From positions 110,597 through 174,596 of the forward strand of contig NZ_ABIC01000002.1 in NCBI RefSeq assembly GCF_000172075.1: DNA of 64,000 bases, given 5' to 3'. Below, piece by piece: positions 51,055 through 61,215 of the stretch. The translations under genes and the position numbers were made by a program. This DNA is from Shewanella benthica KT99 (lineage in GTDB: Bacteria; Pseudomonadota; Gammaproteobacteria; Enterobacterales; Shewanellaceae). How positions within the stretch are numbered: position 1 is the first letter of the stretch; each line of letters opens with the position of its first letter. The notes below the pieces were generated by a model. It had not been told where the DNA came from. It worked only from the letters and a program-made list of their open reading frames with translations, and did no database searches.

Positions 51055-52929
51055 TTAAAGAGATTCGGTATAAACCATGACTCGGTTTCTTCCCTCGTTC
51101 TTAGCGCGATAGAGGGCCTTGTCGGCTTGATCGAGTAGCTGAGTTGGATCTTGCTCCGTGTCGATGATTTCGGCACTGACACCGATACTTATCGTCAGTG
51201 ATATTGAGCTTTCTTTCCAACGTATGGACAGTTCAGAAATCGTTTGCCTGATCAGCTCAGCGACCTGCATAGCTCCCTCTTCGCCTGTATTGGGCAGTAT
51301 GATAGCAAACTCTTCTCCGCCAAAACGTGATACCAGATCTCCCGGCCGCTTTAATTGCTCTTTGAGTATTTGCGCGATTAACCTGAGAGTCTGATCCCCT
51401 GCAAGGTGGCCATAATTATCATTGATGGACTTGAAGTTATCTATGTCTAACATCAATAGCGCCATAGGTGTTTGCTGTCTTCGGCTGAGGCGTCCCTCTG
51501 CGAGTAGACGTTTATCGAATGCCGCTCGATTCTTAACGCCGGTCAGGCCATCTATGGTGGCCTTCTCGGTGAGCTTCTGGTTGGCCTCGTTGAGTTCGCG
51601 TAGGGCAACCTCCAGCTCGAGCGTTCTCTCCTGCACCATCTGCTCAAGATTCTCATTGCTCTGGGCTTCGATTCTCAGGGCATGTACCCGAGTCTCACGG
51701 GAACGTTGCGCCTGAATCACGGCTTCTTGCTGGGTCTTTAACTTAGCTATGCGCTCATCGTTGTATCTGATGGCCAGTACAGCAGCCATAAAGATAATTT
51801 CGAATAACAGTCCCAACATGAGAGGAGTTAAATAGGAGACAGGTAGCTCGATTAAACCTAGATACATGGCACTGGTGACAAACGAGCCAATTAACATGCC
51901 GCTCCAGGCTAAGGTGTACAGTTTTGCGAGTTTGTGGCCTTTAAACGCTTGAATAATGGCCATGACCATCAAGAGAGTGGTCACAATCAATACGGTAATG
52001 ATATTGATATACAGGCTTAAAGAGTAATTTAAAAAGGGAGTGACTAACGCCAGAATGACGGCAAAAGCTGCGCCATATCGACAAAGCCTGAGCATACCCA
52101 GGTTATGGTACTTAAGCTGTAATACTTTCTCGGTAAACAGCAGGACAAAAAATATCGCCGAGGGTATGAGGAATGGGATCATGTATTTCTGTAGCAAGGG
52201 CCATTGTGGCCAGAGAAATCTAAATGCAAAGCCGTGCAGGGTCGCGACTAATAGGGTCACGGACAATACGTATCCTGAATAATAACTATAACTAAATGAA
52301 CGTGAGCTTATGGCGATAAACAGACTAAATAATCCGATCGCGGTGAGGGCGCCTAGCTGAAAACCGTTAGTCAGTGAGCTGGACTCGATATTTTTAGCAA
52401 ATGTTTTTGGTGATGACAGACTCAGGGGCAGAGACGCACTGCCTTCGGTCTCTATCTTTAAATAAAACGTATGTAAGTCACCAGGTTCAAGCTGGAATGG
52501 GTAGATAAAGTGGTTATTTATTATGGGCCTTTGGCTAAATGGCAGACTCTCACCCATGATGACCCGATCGTTCATCTCACCGTTCACCATATGGTAGAGA
52601 TGAATGAGATCGATATGGGGATTGGCTAACGACAGTATGCGGTCTATCGGTATTTTTTTAGCGTTATAAATGCTGAACTTAACCCAAAAGGCTTCTACAC
52701 CTATCCGATTGTTATAGGCTGGGGTTAAACGTTGCCACGACCTTGAGTGCAGATCCTTAACTGAGTCTATACTATCAGCCTTTTTTGCCGGCGTGTAATA
52801 CAGCCAATGTGCCAGTTCCAGGGCCCCATTATCATCGCCAACGGCGAGTATGGTTTCAGCGCGAGACTGAGCACAGAAGATGAGGGTGAAGCAGATGAAA
52901 ATAATGCTAAGATGCTTCATGGGGTTCAC
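51055..52929 (-). CDS. 7TMR-DISM diguanylate cyclase (GGDEF)
   Basis: A 624-residue sensor. A signal peptide (about 1-24) and a periplasmic DISM-type domain (about 25-180) precede seven transmembrane helices (about 195-395), a coiled coil around EAQSNENLEQMVQERTLELEVALRELNEA, and a GGDEF domain with GGEEF in RFGGEEFAI. RPGD five residues upstream is an inhibitory c-di-GMP site (RxxD). The metal residues are in MLDIDNFKSINDNYGH. It probably makes c-di-GMP in response to a periplasmic ligand. Its start overlaps the tatD end by 23 bases; a shorter start at 52920 also overlaps. Confidence 0.93.
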   Translation of the reverse strand: MNPMKHLSIIFICFTLIFCAQSRAETILAVGDDNGALELAHWLYYTPAKKADSIDSVKDLHSRSWQRLTPAYNNRIGVEAFWVKFSIYNAKKIPIDRILSLANPHIDLIHLYHMVNGEMNDRVIMGESLPFSQRPIINNHFIYPFQLEPGDLHTFYLKIETEGSASLPLSLSSPKTFAKNIESSSLTNGFQLGALTAIGLFSLFIAISSRSFSYSYYSGYVLSVTLLVATLHGFAFRFLWPQWPLLQKYMIPFLIPSAIFFVLLFTEKVLQLKYHNLGMLRLCRYGAAFAVILALVTPFLNYSLSLYINIITVLIVTTLLMVMAIIQAFKGHKLAKLYTLAWSGMLIGSFVTSAMYLGLIELPVSYLTPLMLGLLFEIIFMAAVLAIRYNDERIAKLKTQQEAVIQAQRSRETRVHALRIEAQSNENLEQMVQERTLELEVALRELNEANQKLTEKATIDGLTGVKNRAAFDKRLLAEGRLSRRQQTPMALLMLDIDNFKSINDNYGHLAGDQTLRLIAQILKEQLKRPGDLVSRFGGEEFAIILPNTGEEGAMQVAELIRQTISELSIRWKESSISLTISIGVSAEIIDTEQDPTQLLDQADKALYRAKNEGRNRVMVYTESL

Positions 52930-53746
52930 CTCTCTCTATGCTGAAATCTTCTCGTTTCTTAAGAGCAAAGAAGTCGACACTATTTTCATAGACTCGTTGG
53001 GCAAACTCCTGGTGATTTTGGCCTCTGAGATCGGCGATATATGCCGAGATATAGGGCAGGTATTGTGGCTTATTTTTACTCGACTTAGGCTTAGGCCGCA
53101 TGCTGCGGGGCAGCAAGTATGGGCTATCGGTCTCGATGAGAATTCGATTGTCGGGAATGTCTGTGACTAATTCGGCGAGTTCCTGACCTCGGCGTTCATC
53201 GCACACCCAACCAGTGATCCCCAGATGAAGATCTAACTCCAGATAGGCTTGCATACTCTGTCTGTTGCCAGTGAAGCAGTGTAGTAAGGCTGCGGGCAGA
53301 GAGGGCCGATACTCTTTTAAAATCGCCAAAAAGTCTTCATGAGCATCGCGCTCATGCATAAGAACCGGCATTTGTAGCTCAATGGCGAGTGCGAGCTGTG
53401 CTTCGAAGGCTTTTCTCTGCATGGGTCTGGGGGAAAAGTCACGATTGTAGTCTAAGCCACACTCGCCGATGGCGACCACTTGGGGGAACGCGGTGAGTCG
53501 TTTGATTTGTTCAGCACTATCGGCTTGCCATTCGCTGGCATGATGTGGGTGTATACCAGCGGTGCAGAAGAGCTGTTGAGGGTATTGCTGGCAACGCTTT
53601 ATCGCTTGCTCGCTCTCATCGAGATCGCTACCGATAACAATCAGCGGCGATACCCCTTGGGCCGCCGCATCTTGAATAATTTTATCAATATTTTTTTCAA
53701 GTGCGCTGCCAATGAGATTGACAGCGATATCTATATATTTAGACAT
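52907..53746 (-). CDS. tatD: TatD-family metal-dependent hydrolase
   Basis: A 279-residue TatD-type nuclease/hydrolase. Family residues: a start MSKYIDIAVNL, CTAGIHPHHASEW (His metal pair), AIGECGLDYNRDFSPRPMQ (Glu), MPVLMHERDAHE (His), ALLHCFTG (His) and ILIETDSPYLLP (Asp). The usual first metal motif of the family is [FL]xDxHxH; here IDIAVNL has neither His, a known feature of the TatD branch. It follows tatABC and overlaps the diguanylate cyclase gene. Confidence 0.94.
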   Translation of the reverse strand: MSKYIDIAVNLIGSALEKNIDKIIQDAAAQGVSPLIVIGSDLDESEQAIKRCQQYPQQLFCTAGIHPHHASEWQADSAEQIKRLTAFPQVVAIGECGLDYNRDFSPRPMQRKAFEAQLALAIELQMPVLMHERDAHEDFLAILKEYRPSLPAALLHCFTGNRQSMQAYLELDLHLGITGWVCDERRGQELAELVTDIPDNRILIETDSPYLLPRSMRPKPKSSKNKPQYLPYISAYIADLRGQNHQEFAQRVYENSVDFFALKKREDFSIERGEPHEAS

Positions 53747-54303
53747 TACTTGAGGCGTTTAACTCTGATAGTAGAGTTACGCTCATCTGTGCCTAAGATG
53801 AAAGAGCCCAGTGCCGCTTTTTCAATAAACACATTTTGACCCTCTTTAACCTTATAGCGGCGGCTGTCACTCTGTTTCCAGACCTGACCATTGCTAAAGC
53901 TGATTTTAAGGGCGCCATAGGCATCTTTAGAGATAGAAACTATCTCCATATAGATTTTAGTTATTTCTTTCTGGGCTTCTTCTTTGGTTTGCTTAAGGTT
54001 TCTTTTGCCAAACTCATCTTCGATATTAGCGGGAAGCGTGGTAGGAATAGCCGTTACAGATTGGGCCTGAGATGCTGGGGCCACACTCGTTGCTGTAATC
54101 GCTGTCGTGGCTGCTGCAGTACTCGTCGATGTGATACTGGTGACTTTTGGCGCACTTTTTACGCTTGCAGCGACCTGGTCATAACAGATCAAGCGATCTA
54201 ACTTATCCGCCTTGGCACTACAGGACAGCAGGTCTTGTTCGAGGCCTGCTGTAGCTTGTGTCGATACGAGTATCGCGACTGCGGTAATCCAACTTATGCG
54301 CAT
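53746..54303 (-). CDS. Conserved periplasmic protein of unknown function
   Basis: A 185-residue exported protein I do not recognise. After a signal peptide (MRISWITAVAILVSTQATA) comes LLSCSAKADKLDRLICYDQVA, a C-x(n)-RLxCYD segment seen in various small periplasmic proteins, including those near type VI secretion genes. Residues 50-95 are a low-complexity Ala/Ser/Thr linker. The C-terminal half (about 100-185) looks beta-rich: GQVWKQSDSRRYKVKEGQNVFIEKAALGSFIL. Its TAA overlaps the tatD ATG by one base (TAATG), and it lies between tatC and tatD, so it is probably coexpressed with the Tat genes. Confidence 0.75.
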   Translation of the reverse strand: MRISWITAVAILVSTQATAGLEQDLLSCSAKADKLDRLICYDQVAASVKSAPKVTSITSTSTAAATTAITATSVAPASQAQSVTAIPTTLPANIEDEFGKRNLKQTKEEAQKEITKIYMEIVSISKDAYGALKISFSNGQVWKQSDSRRYKVKEGQNVFIEKAALGSFILGTDERNSTIRVKRLK

Positions 54304-54358
54304 TAATATGTTCCCTTATGATATTTGAGCGCGCCATGTTTAACTAATTGGCTAGTGC

Positions 54359-55129
54359 TTATTTAGTTTCCTGGCCAGGTTCATCCTGTTTTTCTTGCTC
54401 ATCGTCTTCTTCATCTTCCTTTTTACTGTAGAAACGCGCAGCAATCAATCCCACTTCAAATAATATCAGCATAGGCACGGCCAACATAGTCTGAGAAATG
54501 ATGTCTGGTGGCGTCAGTAGCATGCCAAAAACGAAGGCGCCGACAACAATATAAGGCCGCTTAGACTTGAGCTCATCTGGCGTGGTAACACCGGCCCAAC
54601 AGAGTAAGACCACAGCGATGGGGATCTCGAAGGCTAAACCGAAGGCAAAGAAAAGTTTAAGTACGAAGCTCAGATAACTGCTGATATCCGTCGCAACCTG
54701 AACGCCTTCAGGTGCAGCACCGGCAAAAAAACCAAATACCACAGGAAAAACAAAATAATATGAGAAGGCTATTCCAAGGTAAAACAGCAGTGTGCTACTG
54801 GTGAGCAGGGGCATCATCAAGCGTTTCTCATGCTTATATAGACCTGGTGCAATAAACGACCAGATTTGATATAAAACATAAGGAATGGCGATGAAGAAAG
54901 ATAACACCAGAGTCAGCTTAAAGGGCGCAAAGAATGGCGCCGCCACATCGGTTGCAATCATGCTACTGGATTCAGGCAGTGCCTGCATCAGAGGTATTGC
55001 CATGAAGTGGTAAATATCATTTGACCAATAGGCCAGACAGGAAAAAATGAAGAGCACGCTGCCGATTGCGTGAAGCAGGCGGGTGCGTAGCTCGAGTAGA
55101 TGGCTGATAAGAGGCTGCTGTTGCGACAT
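54359..55129 (-). CDS. tatC: Twin-arginine translocase subunit TatC
   Basis: A 256-residue six-helix inner-membrane receptor for twin-arginine signal peptides. It starts [20 protein letters not shown], with the conserved LLELR segment, and has the family segments [10 protein letters not shown] and [18 protein letters not shown]. The acidic/Gln/Lys tail ([19 protein letters not shown]) is typical. It lies 3 bp from tatB. Confidence 0.97.
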   Translation of the reverse strand: MSQQQPLISHLLELRTRLLHAIGSVLFIFSCLAYWSNDIYHFMAIPLMQALPESSSMIATDVAAPFFAPFKLTLVLSFFIAIPYVLYQIWSFIAPGLYKHEKRLMMPLLTSSTLLFYLGIAFSYYFVFPVVFGFFAGAAPEGVQVATDISSYLSFVLKLFFAFGLAFEIPIAVVLLCWAGVTTPDELKSKRPYIVVGAFVFGMLLTPPDIISQTMLAVPMLILFEVGLIAARFYSKKEDEEDDEQEKQDEPGQETK

Positions 55130-55132
55130 GGA

Positions 55133-55540
55133 CTACCCGTTAGGTTTTTCAGTATTTGAGCTAGTTGAGCTAGTCTCAGTTGTGCTGGCCGTCGAAGGTG
55201 TAGGTTCTGCGACCACATTGGCGCTAGCCGAAGGTGTATCTTCTACCTTATAGGGACGATTAACTGATTGAGCTGCGTCTTTTAATTGATCGATGGACTC
55301 CTGTAACTCAGGAGAAAGATTCTTTAAACCCAGGTTTTCAGCCTTTTTTAGGTCTGAGTGCAGTTGCTCAATTTTAAGCTCCTGCTCGAGTTCATCTTTT
55401 ACCGAGTTCGCCATGCTTTTCATGGCGCGGATCCAACCTGTAATTGAGCGGATTGCTAGCGGTAATCTTTCAGGGCCGAGTACGATAAGCCCTAAAATAC
55501 CGATCAACAATAGCTCCATAAAGCCTATACCGTCGAACAT
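55133..55540 (-). CDS. tatB: Sec-independent translocase TatB
   Basis: A 135-residue protein: an N-terminal helix [27 protein letters not shown] with the GPERLP hinge, an amphipathic helix ([20 protein letters not shown]) and a long Ser/Thr/Ala-rich tail. The second residue pattern (F-D-x-G) and tatB position between tatA and tatC confirm the call. Confidence 0.96.
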   Translation of the reverse strand: MFDGIGFMELLLIGILGLIVLGPERLPLAIRSITGWIRAMKSMANSVKDELEQELKIEQLHSDLKKAENLGLKNLSPELQESIDQLKDAAQSVNRPYKVEDTPSASANVVAEPTPSTASTTETSSTSSNTEKPNG

Positions 55541-55546
55541 AAGAAA

Positions 55547-55786
55547 TTACGCCTGTTCTTTGTCCTTAGACTCCGACTTCTTTTCAGGAGCCGCTGCAGA
55601 AGTTTTCGCTAGGTCTGAGCTATTCTCTTCGATTGCCTTCTTGTCATCTTCGCTAGACATGGCGCTCTTAAATCCTTTGATCGCGCCGCCTAAGTCTCCA
55701 CCAAGTGAACGTAATTTCTTGGTTCCAAATAATAAAATCACGATCACGGCGATGATCAGAAGTTGCCAAATACCCATGTTACCCAT
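55547..55786 (-). CDS. tatA: Sec-independent translocase TatA
   Basis: A 79-residue pore-forming subunit with one membrane helix ([19 protein letters not shown]) and the [21 protein letters not shown] hinge and amphipathic helix. The tail is Lys/Ser/Glu-rich. Start could be the first or the fourth residue (MGIWQLL). First of the tatABC operon, 61 bp downstream of ubiB. Confidence 0.96.
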   Translation of the reverse strand: MGNMGIWQLLIIAVIVILLFGTKKLRSLGGDLGGAIKGFKSAMSSEDDKKAIEENSSDLAKTSAAAPEKKSESKDKEQA

Positions 55787-55847
55787 GACGATTACCTCGT
55801 AAAAATGTGCATAGTTCTATTATGAACTTATCGTTAATTAGTGCTAG

Positions 55848-57497
55848 CTAAAATTTGTGATTCTTTGGTCGGGATCGCCAACCGAGCAACCATAATAAGG
55901 TGCCCATGGTAAAACAGATGTAAGAGGCCCATAGTGTAGCGTTTTGATTAAACAAAATAGTGCCGCAGATCACTAAAATTGCGGATGTTAGCAAAAGATA
56001 GTTACTTTTATGGGCCTTTTGTTGCTGTTTAAGGTAGCGATCCAGCATCTTGTTCTGTGATTTAACAAAATTTTTGCCCACCTTGAGGTTGTCGTACACC
56101 AATTCTGGGAGCTCTGGGAGTTTATCGACCCAGTATGGCATCTCTTGCTTGATCTTCTTCGCCATCGCCTTGGGACCGACTTGTTCCGACATCCAATTTT
56201 CGAGGAAAGGTTTGGCGGTTTGCCAAAGGTCCAGCTGAGGATAGAGCTGACGTCCTAATCCTTCGATATAGAGCAGTGTCTTTTCCAGTAGCACCAGCTG
56301 AGGCTGAACCACCATATCGAAGCGTCTCGCAGTGCGAAATAGCTCAAGCAGTACATGACCAAAAGAGATCTCATCTAATGGCTTGTTGAACATGGGCTCA
56401 CACACCACTTTGACGGCCTGCTCGAACGCGCCGATATCTGTATCGGGGGAGACCCAACCAGACTCGATATAGAGTTGGGCAATTCTGCGGTAGTCGCGAT
56501 TGAAGAAGGCGAGGAAGTTTTCCGCCAGATAGCGTTTATCTTCATCGGTCAAGGTGCCCATGATGCCGCAATCTAATCCGATATAGTAAGGGTCGTCTGG
56601 ATGCTCGCGGCTGACAAATATATTGCCTGGGTGCATATCGGCGTGGAAGAAATTATCTCTGAATACCTGAGTGAAAAATAGCTCTACACCACGCTCGGCC
56701 AATTTTTTTAGGTTAGTGCCTTGGGCCTTCAATGCCGCCATATCCGAGACTGGGATACCATCGACTCGCTCCATCACGATTAAGCGTCTAAAACAGAGAT
56801 CTTCATACATGTAGGGAATGTATAAGGACCCTGAGTCGAGGAAGTTGTTTCTGAGCCTGATGGCATTGAGGGCTTCTAACTTGAGATTCAGCTCTCCCTC
56901 TATGGTTGTGCGGTAGTCTTCAATCACTTCGGCTGGGCGCAAACGGTTACCCTGGCCCAGCAATGCCTCGAGACACTTGGCGGTCTGTGACATGAGGAGA
57001 ATATCGGCTTGGATCTGGGCTTCTACATTTGGGCGTAGGACCTTAAGCACCACAGCCTTGCCGTTGGATTTTAGCGTCGCCGTGTGAACCTGTGAAATAG
57101 AAGCCGATGCCAATGGAATGTCATCGAAATCTTCGAAGTAAGTATCGATTGTGTTGCCTAGCTCAGTTTCGATCATCTCTCTGGCGATGGCTGAGTCGAA
57201 GGGGGGCACTCTGTCTTGCAACATGGCAAGTTCTTCGGCCCACTCGTCACTGAGTAGATCGCGTCTGGTCGAAAGCATCTGGCCAAGCTTGATATAAACA
57301 GGCCCCAGTTCTTGCATGGCGAGCTTTAAGCGCTCACCGCCTATCTTGTCTTTGTGCTGGTTTCTAATCCAGAACAGACCACAACGCAGGAGTCTGAAAT
57401 ACCAGGGAGTCATTTTGGCAGGAATTAACTCATCGAGCCCATAGTGAAGGGATATCTTGATAACTTGATAAGCTCGTCTGATACTTTTTAGCGTCAT
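55848..57497 (-). CDS. ubiB: Ubiquinone biosynthesis kinase-like protein UbiB
   Basis: A 549-residue atypical kinase/ATPase needed for ubiquinone synthesis (E. coli UbiB has 546). It has the KxGQ region ([13 protein letters not shown]), the [15 protein letters not shown]la-rich loop, the catalytic [11 protein letters not shown] and the [10 protein letters not shown] motif, and two C-terminal membrane helices. It is 3 bp downstream of ubiJ. Confidence 0.97.
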   Translation of the reverse strand: MTLKSIRRAYQVIKISLHYGLDELIPAKMTPWYFRLLRCGLFWIRNQHKDKIGGERLKLAMQELGPVYIKLGQMLSTRRDLLSDEWAEELAMLQDRVPPFDSAIAREMIETELGNTIDTYFEDFDDIPLASASISQVHTATLKSNGKAVVLKVLRPNVEAQIQADILLMSQTAKCLEALLGQGNRLRPAEVIEDYRTTIEGELNLKLEALNAIRLRNNFLDSGSLYIPYMYEDLCFRRLIVMERVDGIPVSDMAALKAQGTNLKKLAERGVELFFTQVFRDNFFHADMHPGNIFVSREHPDDPYYIGLDCGIMGTLTDEDKRYLAENFLAFFNRDYRRIAQLYIESGWVSPDTDIGAFEQAVKVVCEPMFNKPLDEISFGHVLLELFRTARRFDMVVQPQLVLLEKTLLYIEGLGRQLYPQLDLWQTAKPFLENWMSEQVGPKAMAKKIKQEMPYWVDKLPELPELVYDNLKVGKNFVKSQNKMLDRYLKQQQKAHKSNYLLLTSAILVICGTILFNQNATLWASYICFTMGTLLWLLGWRSRPKNHKF

Positions 57498-57500
57498 GTC

Positions 57501-58130
57501 TTAACGTTCGCCTTGTTTAGGAGAGTGACTTTGTAGGTGTTTGATTCGTTGTTCTATGGCGTCAACATCTGCCACCAGATCATCGATTCTATCACTGAAA
57601 TGAATAAATTCGATTTTATGGGGGGCTAACTTATATTCTTCGGTGGTTAATTGACCTATATGGGAGCGACTCTTGTGAAATACGTTAGCGAGATTGGATT
57701 TGATTTGCTTAATCCCTCTCATTAAAAAATGGGTTGGAGCATCGCCAATATAGCGGGATATAGGCTCGGCGAAATCGAATTCCACCTGATGCATATAATG
57801 ACTGAAGGTCTGCAGCAGGCTGAGATCGCCTTCGATACTGAGCTTGTCTTGCTTTATCAGCTCGGTGAGGTTAGCCCCTTCGGTTAATTGATATAAGGTG
57901 GTTATATCGGCATTGACCTTAGTGGTGATTTTACCTTCATATTTGCTTAACACCTGAATTTCACTGGCAAAAACCAGATAGATTGGCCAGCTGAGCTGGC
58001 TCAATTGAATACAAAGGACCTTACCATGTAGCGTACGCAATTTGGCATACTCTTCGGGAGACTGAGCGAGGACTTGCTTGAAAGCTGTCTCAAGCCCGGC
58101 GCTGAGTAGCAATGCCATTTCACGTTTCAT
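57501..58130 (-). CDS. ubiJ: Ubiquinone biosynthesis accessory factor UbiJ (SCP2 domain)
   Basis: A 209-residue SCP2-type lipid-binding protein that acts with UbiK in assembling the ubiquinone complex. The N-terminal sterol carrier-like domain spans about 10-110; the C-terminal part has a coiled coil (FSDRIDDLVADVDAIEQRIKHLQ). It sits between ubiE and ubiB, the classic ubiE-ubiJ-ubiB operon order. Confidence 0.92.
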   Translation of the reverse strand: MKREMALLLSAGLETAFKQVLAQSPEEYAKLRTLHGKVLCIQLSQLSWPIYLVFASEIQVLSKYEGKITTKVNADITTLYQLTEGANLTELIKQDKLSIEGDLSLLQTFSHYMHQVEFDFAEPISRYIGDAPTHFLMRGIKQIKSNLANVFHKSRSHIGQLTTEEYKLAPHKIEFIHFSDRIDDLVADVDAIEQRIKHLQSHSPKQGER

Positions 58131-58206
58131 AAGTTATCCAATGACTGAATTCAGGCTCGTATTCGGACTGTTTTTGTTGAGTCTAATGGCTCATCAAATG
58201 CGAGAA

Positions 58207-58962
58207 TTAAAACTTGTAGCCTTTATGGAGAGCAACTATGCCGTCTGTCATGTTGGTGTAGTCTACCTGCTCAAAACCAGCTTCGACCATCATACCTTTT
58301 AAGGTTTCTTGATCTGGGTGCATACGAATAGATTCAGCCAGATATGCATAACTGTCGGCATCTTGGGTAATGAGCGCGCCCATTTTTGGCATTATTTTGA
58401 AGCTGTAAAGATCATAAATCTTGCGCATTATGTCATGTTTTGGCTTGGAAAATTCAAGAATTAATAGCTTTCCACCAGGCTTAAGTACGCGCAGCATTGA
58501 GCGGATAGCCGCATCTTTGTCGGTGACATTCCTCAAGCCAAAGGCGATGGTGATAATATCGAAATGATTATCTGGGAATGGCAGGGCTTCGGCATTGGCC
58601 TGAACATAGTTAACGTTGCCAACAATGCCCTTATTTCTGAGTTTTTCACGACCGACCTTGAGCATAGAATCGTTGATGTCGGCAAGAGTCACCTGACCTC
58701 TGTCACCCACTAGGTGAGAGAATTTCGCGGTCAAGTCGCCTGTACCACCGGCAAGATCTAACACCTTCATGCCCGGTCGTGCACCTGAGCTTTCGATGGT
58801 AAAACGTTTCCATATGCGGTGAATACCGAAAGACATGACATCATTCATGATGTCATATTTGGCTGCAACAGAATGAAATACGCCAGCGACCATATCGGCC
58901 TTCTGATCCGCCTCAACTGTTTTATAACCGAAATGGGTACTTTTTTCTGCGCCCTGTGACAT
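58207..58962 (-). CDS. ubiE: Ubiquinone/menaquinone methyltransferase UbiE
   Basis: A 251-residue C-methyltransferase that serves both quinone pathways (the E. coli length is also 251). SAM motif I is [16 protein letters not shown]; the conserved [19 protein letters not shown] and [30 protein letters not shown] segments are present. A longer frame starts at 59040, but 58962 has AGGA 8 bases upstream and gives the family N-terminus. Menaquinone supply links it to the fumarate reductase. Confidence 0.96.
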   Translation of the reverse strand: MSQGAEKSTHFGYKTVEADQKADMVAGVFHSVAAKYDIMNDVMSFGIHRIWKRFTIESSGARPGMKVLDLAGGTGDLTAKFSHLVGDRGQVTLADINDSMLKVGREKLRNKGIVGNVNYVQANAEALPFPDNHFDIITIAFGLRNVTDKDAAIRSMLRVLKPGGKLLILEFSKPKHDIMRKIYDLYSFKIMPKMGALITQDADSYAYLAESIRMHPDQETLKGMMVEAGFEQVDYTNMTDGIVALHKGYKF

Positions 58963-59134
58963 CTGGTTGTTCCTATCTATGCAATTGTTATCAGCGAGTG
59001 TAAGCCATTCATTCACGTCGCAGAATGTCCCATCTAGCACATTGTGATCGATGTTAGTTATCTGAACTCGGAATTGTTGAAAATGCGCGTTGGCGCAGGC
59101 TTTCGTAAATTTGACTGCGCATTACATCATAATA

Positions 59135-59326
59135 TTAGCCAATGGTGAATAGTAGCGGGTAAAAATAGGCATCTTTGACTCATTTGAAGGATGCGCAGGC
59201 GCTTACATACTATCTCCACAAGACGTTAGCCAATGGTGAATAGTATGAGAGAAATAGCCTAGAACCTAGAACCTAGAATATAGTTCCTAGGCACTAGTAC
59301 CTAGGAACGAGGAACGAGGTCCTAGA
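59135..59326. repeat. Direct repeats and heptamer array upstream of ubiE
   Basis: The 20-bp sequence TTAGCCAATGGTGAATAGTA occurs exactly at 59135-59154 and 59226-59245 (91-bp offset). Three tandem CCTAGAA heptamers follow at 59258-59278, and then a run of related TAGG/CCTAG and GAGGAAC-type repeats to 59326. No gene lies in 58963-59327. Confidence 0.85.
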
Positions 59327-59327
59327 T

Positions 59328-60371
59328 CTAACCTATCTGTTGCGACTGCATTCTTCCTTGGATATACGCATACATTAGCTCGCTGATACTCTGGCCAGTT
59401 TCGCGATAACCGGCCGCTATGCCTGCAACATGACAGCTAGGTGCAGCTTCCGCTAAGTGCAGATAGGCACAGGGGGTATTCCTGGCTATGGTGCTCACAT
59501 AATGTAGGGCGTCCAGCAGTGGAATTCCCGCAGCCGTCGAGGCACTACTGGGCATATTAATGATGGCATCGAGATCCAGCTCCAGAGCTACTGGTAGTTG
59601 GCTGTCGTTGAGGCGCGTGACTATCTCATCTAATGCCGACTTCAAGGTGATTTCTCGGCGTACCCAGATCGCTTGCAAGGTATGCCAGTGGCCACCGAAA
59701 GTGCTGAGCTGCTCCAGTGTTTCTTCACTATTTTTGAGTTCATGCATACCAAGTACATGGTAGTAACCCAATGCACCACTGGCCGCCGCATAGCTAAAAC
59801 CATTGCCGCTATGGCGACCTTCACGTGGGCGAAAATCGGAATGGGGATCTAAGTTTACCGCCGCAACTTTCTTGTTATGGGTGTTTTTCACCGACATCAA
59901 TAAGCCATAAGCATTGTTATGGCCGCCGCCGATAACGATAGGCTCAAGGCCTGCCGCAATTATCTGGCTGGCTACCGAGATCACTCTTTCATCAAGCAGC
60001 TCAACATTTGTTCTCAGTGAATCCGCATCGGCACCTTCGGCCAGTTGCAGATCGTCTGTCTGTATCTGGCCCAGAACCAGGCACTCGTTGCCACTGAAGA
60101 AGCGATTAGATTGTAGGTTGAGAAATTGTGCCATGGCCGATTCGAAGGCATCGGTTGCGCCGCCGCGGCCTAGGTTGGCGCGTGGACCTATGTCTTCGCC
60201 TATGCCTATGATGGCGAAACGCACGCCATTGGCTTTAGCGTTATCGAGTGTGTCGCTGAAAGGGTTTGCGCTATCGCAAAAGTGAACCGTCTGGGCAAGT
60301 TTGGTTTCACCGTCACGAATTGCAACGAGTTGTCGACACACTTGTGTTGTAAAAGGAATGAGATATTGCAT
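59328..60371 (-). CDS. Arginase-family hydrolase (formimidoylglutamase-like)
   Basis: A 347-residue ureohydrolase-fold protein. All six manganese ligands are seen: H151 (GGGHNNAYG), D175, H177 and D179 (NLDPHSDFRP), D266 and D268 (ALELDLDAI). GGGHN in place of GGDHS and the DPHSD motif fit the formimidoylglutamase group rather than arginase. No other histidine-utilisation genes are nearby, so the substrate is uncertain. It lies 25 bp downstream of rraA and is probably cotranscribed. Confidence 0.85.
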   Translation of the reverse strand: MQYLIPFTTQVCRQLVAIRDGETKLAQTVHFCDSANPFSDTLDNAKANGVRFAIIGIGEDIGPRANLGRGGATDAFESAMAQFLNLQSNRFFSGNECLVLGQIQTDDLQLAEGADADSLRTNVELLDERVISVASQIIAAGLEPIVIGGGHNNAYGLLMSVKNTHNKKVAAVNLDPHSDFRPREGRHSGNGFSYAAASGALGYYHVLGMHELKNSEETLEQLSTFGGHWHTLQAIWVRREITLKSALDEIVTRLNDSQLPVALELDLDAIINMPSSASTAAGIPLLDALHYVSTIARNTPCAYLHLAEAAPSCHVAGIAAGYRETGQSISELMYAYIQGRMQSQQIG

Positions 60372-60396
60372 GTCTGCTTAGTTCTTATTGTGATGC

Positions 60397-60882
60397 TTAA
60401 TCGATATCTAAAGGCTCTGGCGACAGTATGATACCTGTGTTGTCGGCGTAGACATGATCTAGGGGTAAGAAAGTGACACCACCGAAGTTTACCGGGATCT
60501 CCAGTTCTCCTACTGAATGGCCATCTGCAGCGACCGGAATAGAGGCCAGTGCCTGAATGCCAAGATCGAGATCTTCCAGCGCATCGACATCTCTCACCGA
60601 GCCATAGATGATGATGCCTTCCCATTTATTCTCTACCGCGATCTGGGCAATAGAGGAATCGAGCAGTGCGCGTCTTAAAGAGCCGCCACCATCTACAAGT
60701 AGAACCCTACCTTCACCATCTTGTTGAAGCGCTTCAGCGATAAGGCCGTTGTCTTCGAAACATTTAATCGTGCTGATTGAGCCACCAAATGAGTTACAAC
60801 CACCATAGTTACTGAACATGGGCTCGACAACATCGACGACATCGATGTAAGTGTCACAAAGTTCTGAGGTGTTGTATTCCAT
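60397..60882 (-). CDS. rraA: Regulator of RNase E activity A
   Basis: A 161-residue protein that binds RNase E and RhlB to slow mRNA decay. It starts [14 protein letters not shown] and carries [36 protein letters not shown] and [11 protein letters not shown]. The frame is open to 60984, but AGGAG seven bases before 60882 and the E. coli-like N-terminus fix the start. Its partner RhlB is encoded at 39.2 kb. A 7-bp inverted repeat (60905-60926) lies upstream. Confidence 0.95.
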   Translation of the reverse strand: MEYNTSELCDTYIDVVDVVEPMFSNYGGCNSFGGSISTIKCFEDNGLIAEALQQDGEGRVLLVDGGGSLRRALLDSSIAQIAVENKWEGIIIYGSVRDVDALEDLDLGIQALASIPVAADGHSVGELEIPVNFGGVTFLPLDHVYADNTGIILSPEPLDID

Positions 60883-61215
60883 AGTCATACTCCTGTAGAT
60901 CGATATTGTGCTGAGTGGTGCACAATTTGACGAGATAAGGCCAGTATATAAGGGATTATTAAAAAGAAAAGTGTTATCAATCACGCAATTGTTGATATAT
61001 GCGTCTATTTACAGCTTTGTTGTAAAGTTTCTTTGTCTGCGCAATAAACCAGCTGAGAACGTGATATAGGTCGTTAAATGACGTATTTTTATTACATGTA
61101 TGGCGTAAGTTTGTTAGCATATGCTTAGATTAGATTAACTTAACTTTAACTTGCTTTAGGGGCACGGACCCCCCAATTCGCTTATGGATGGCAGAAGGCC
61201 TTAAAAGGTACCTTC
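60883..61215. other. Divergent promoter region rraA/small membrane protein with leader hairpins
   Basis: On the plus strand, GGGG-CACGGA-CCCC (61159-61172) forms a small hairpin 40 bases before the next start, and GAAGGCCTT with AAGGTACCTTC (61194-61215) can pair across the ribosome site. These could tune translation of the gene at 61216. I do not recognise a named riboswitch. Confidence 0.4.

Noticed and set aside
58963..59040. Upstream extension of UbiE
   Set aside because: The 26 extra codons lack family similarity, and a ribosome site supports 58962.
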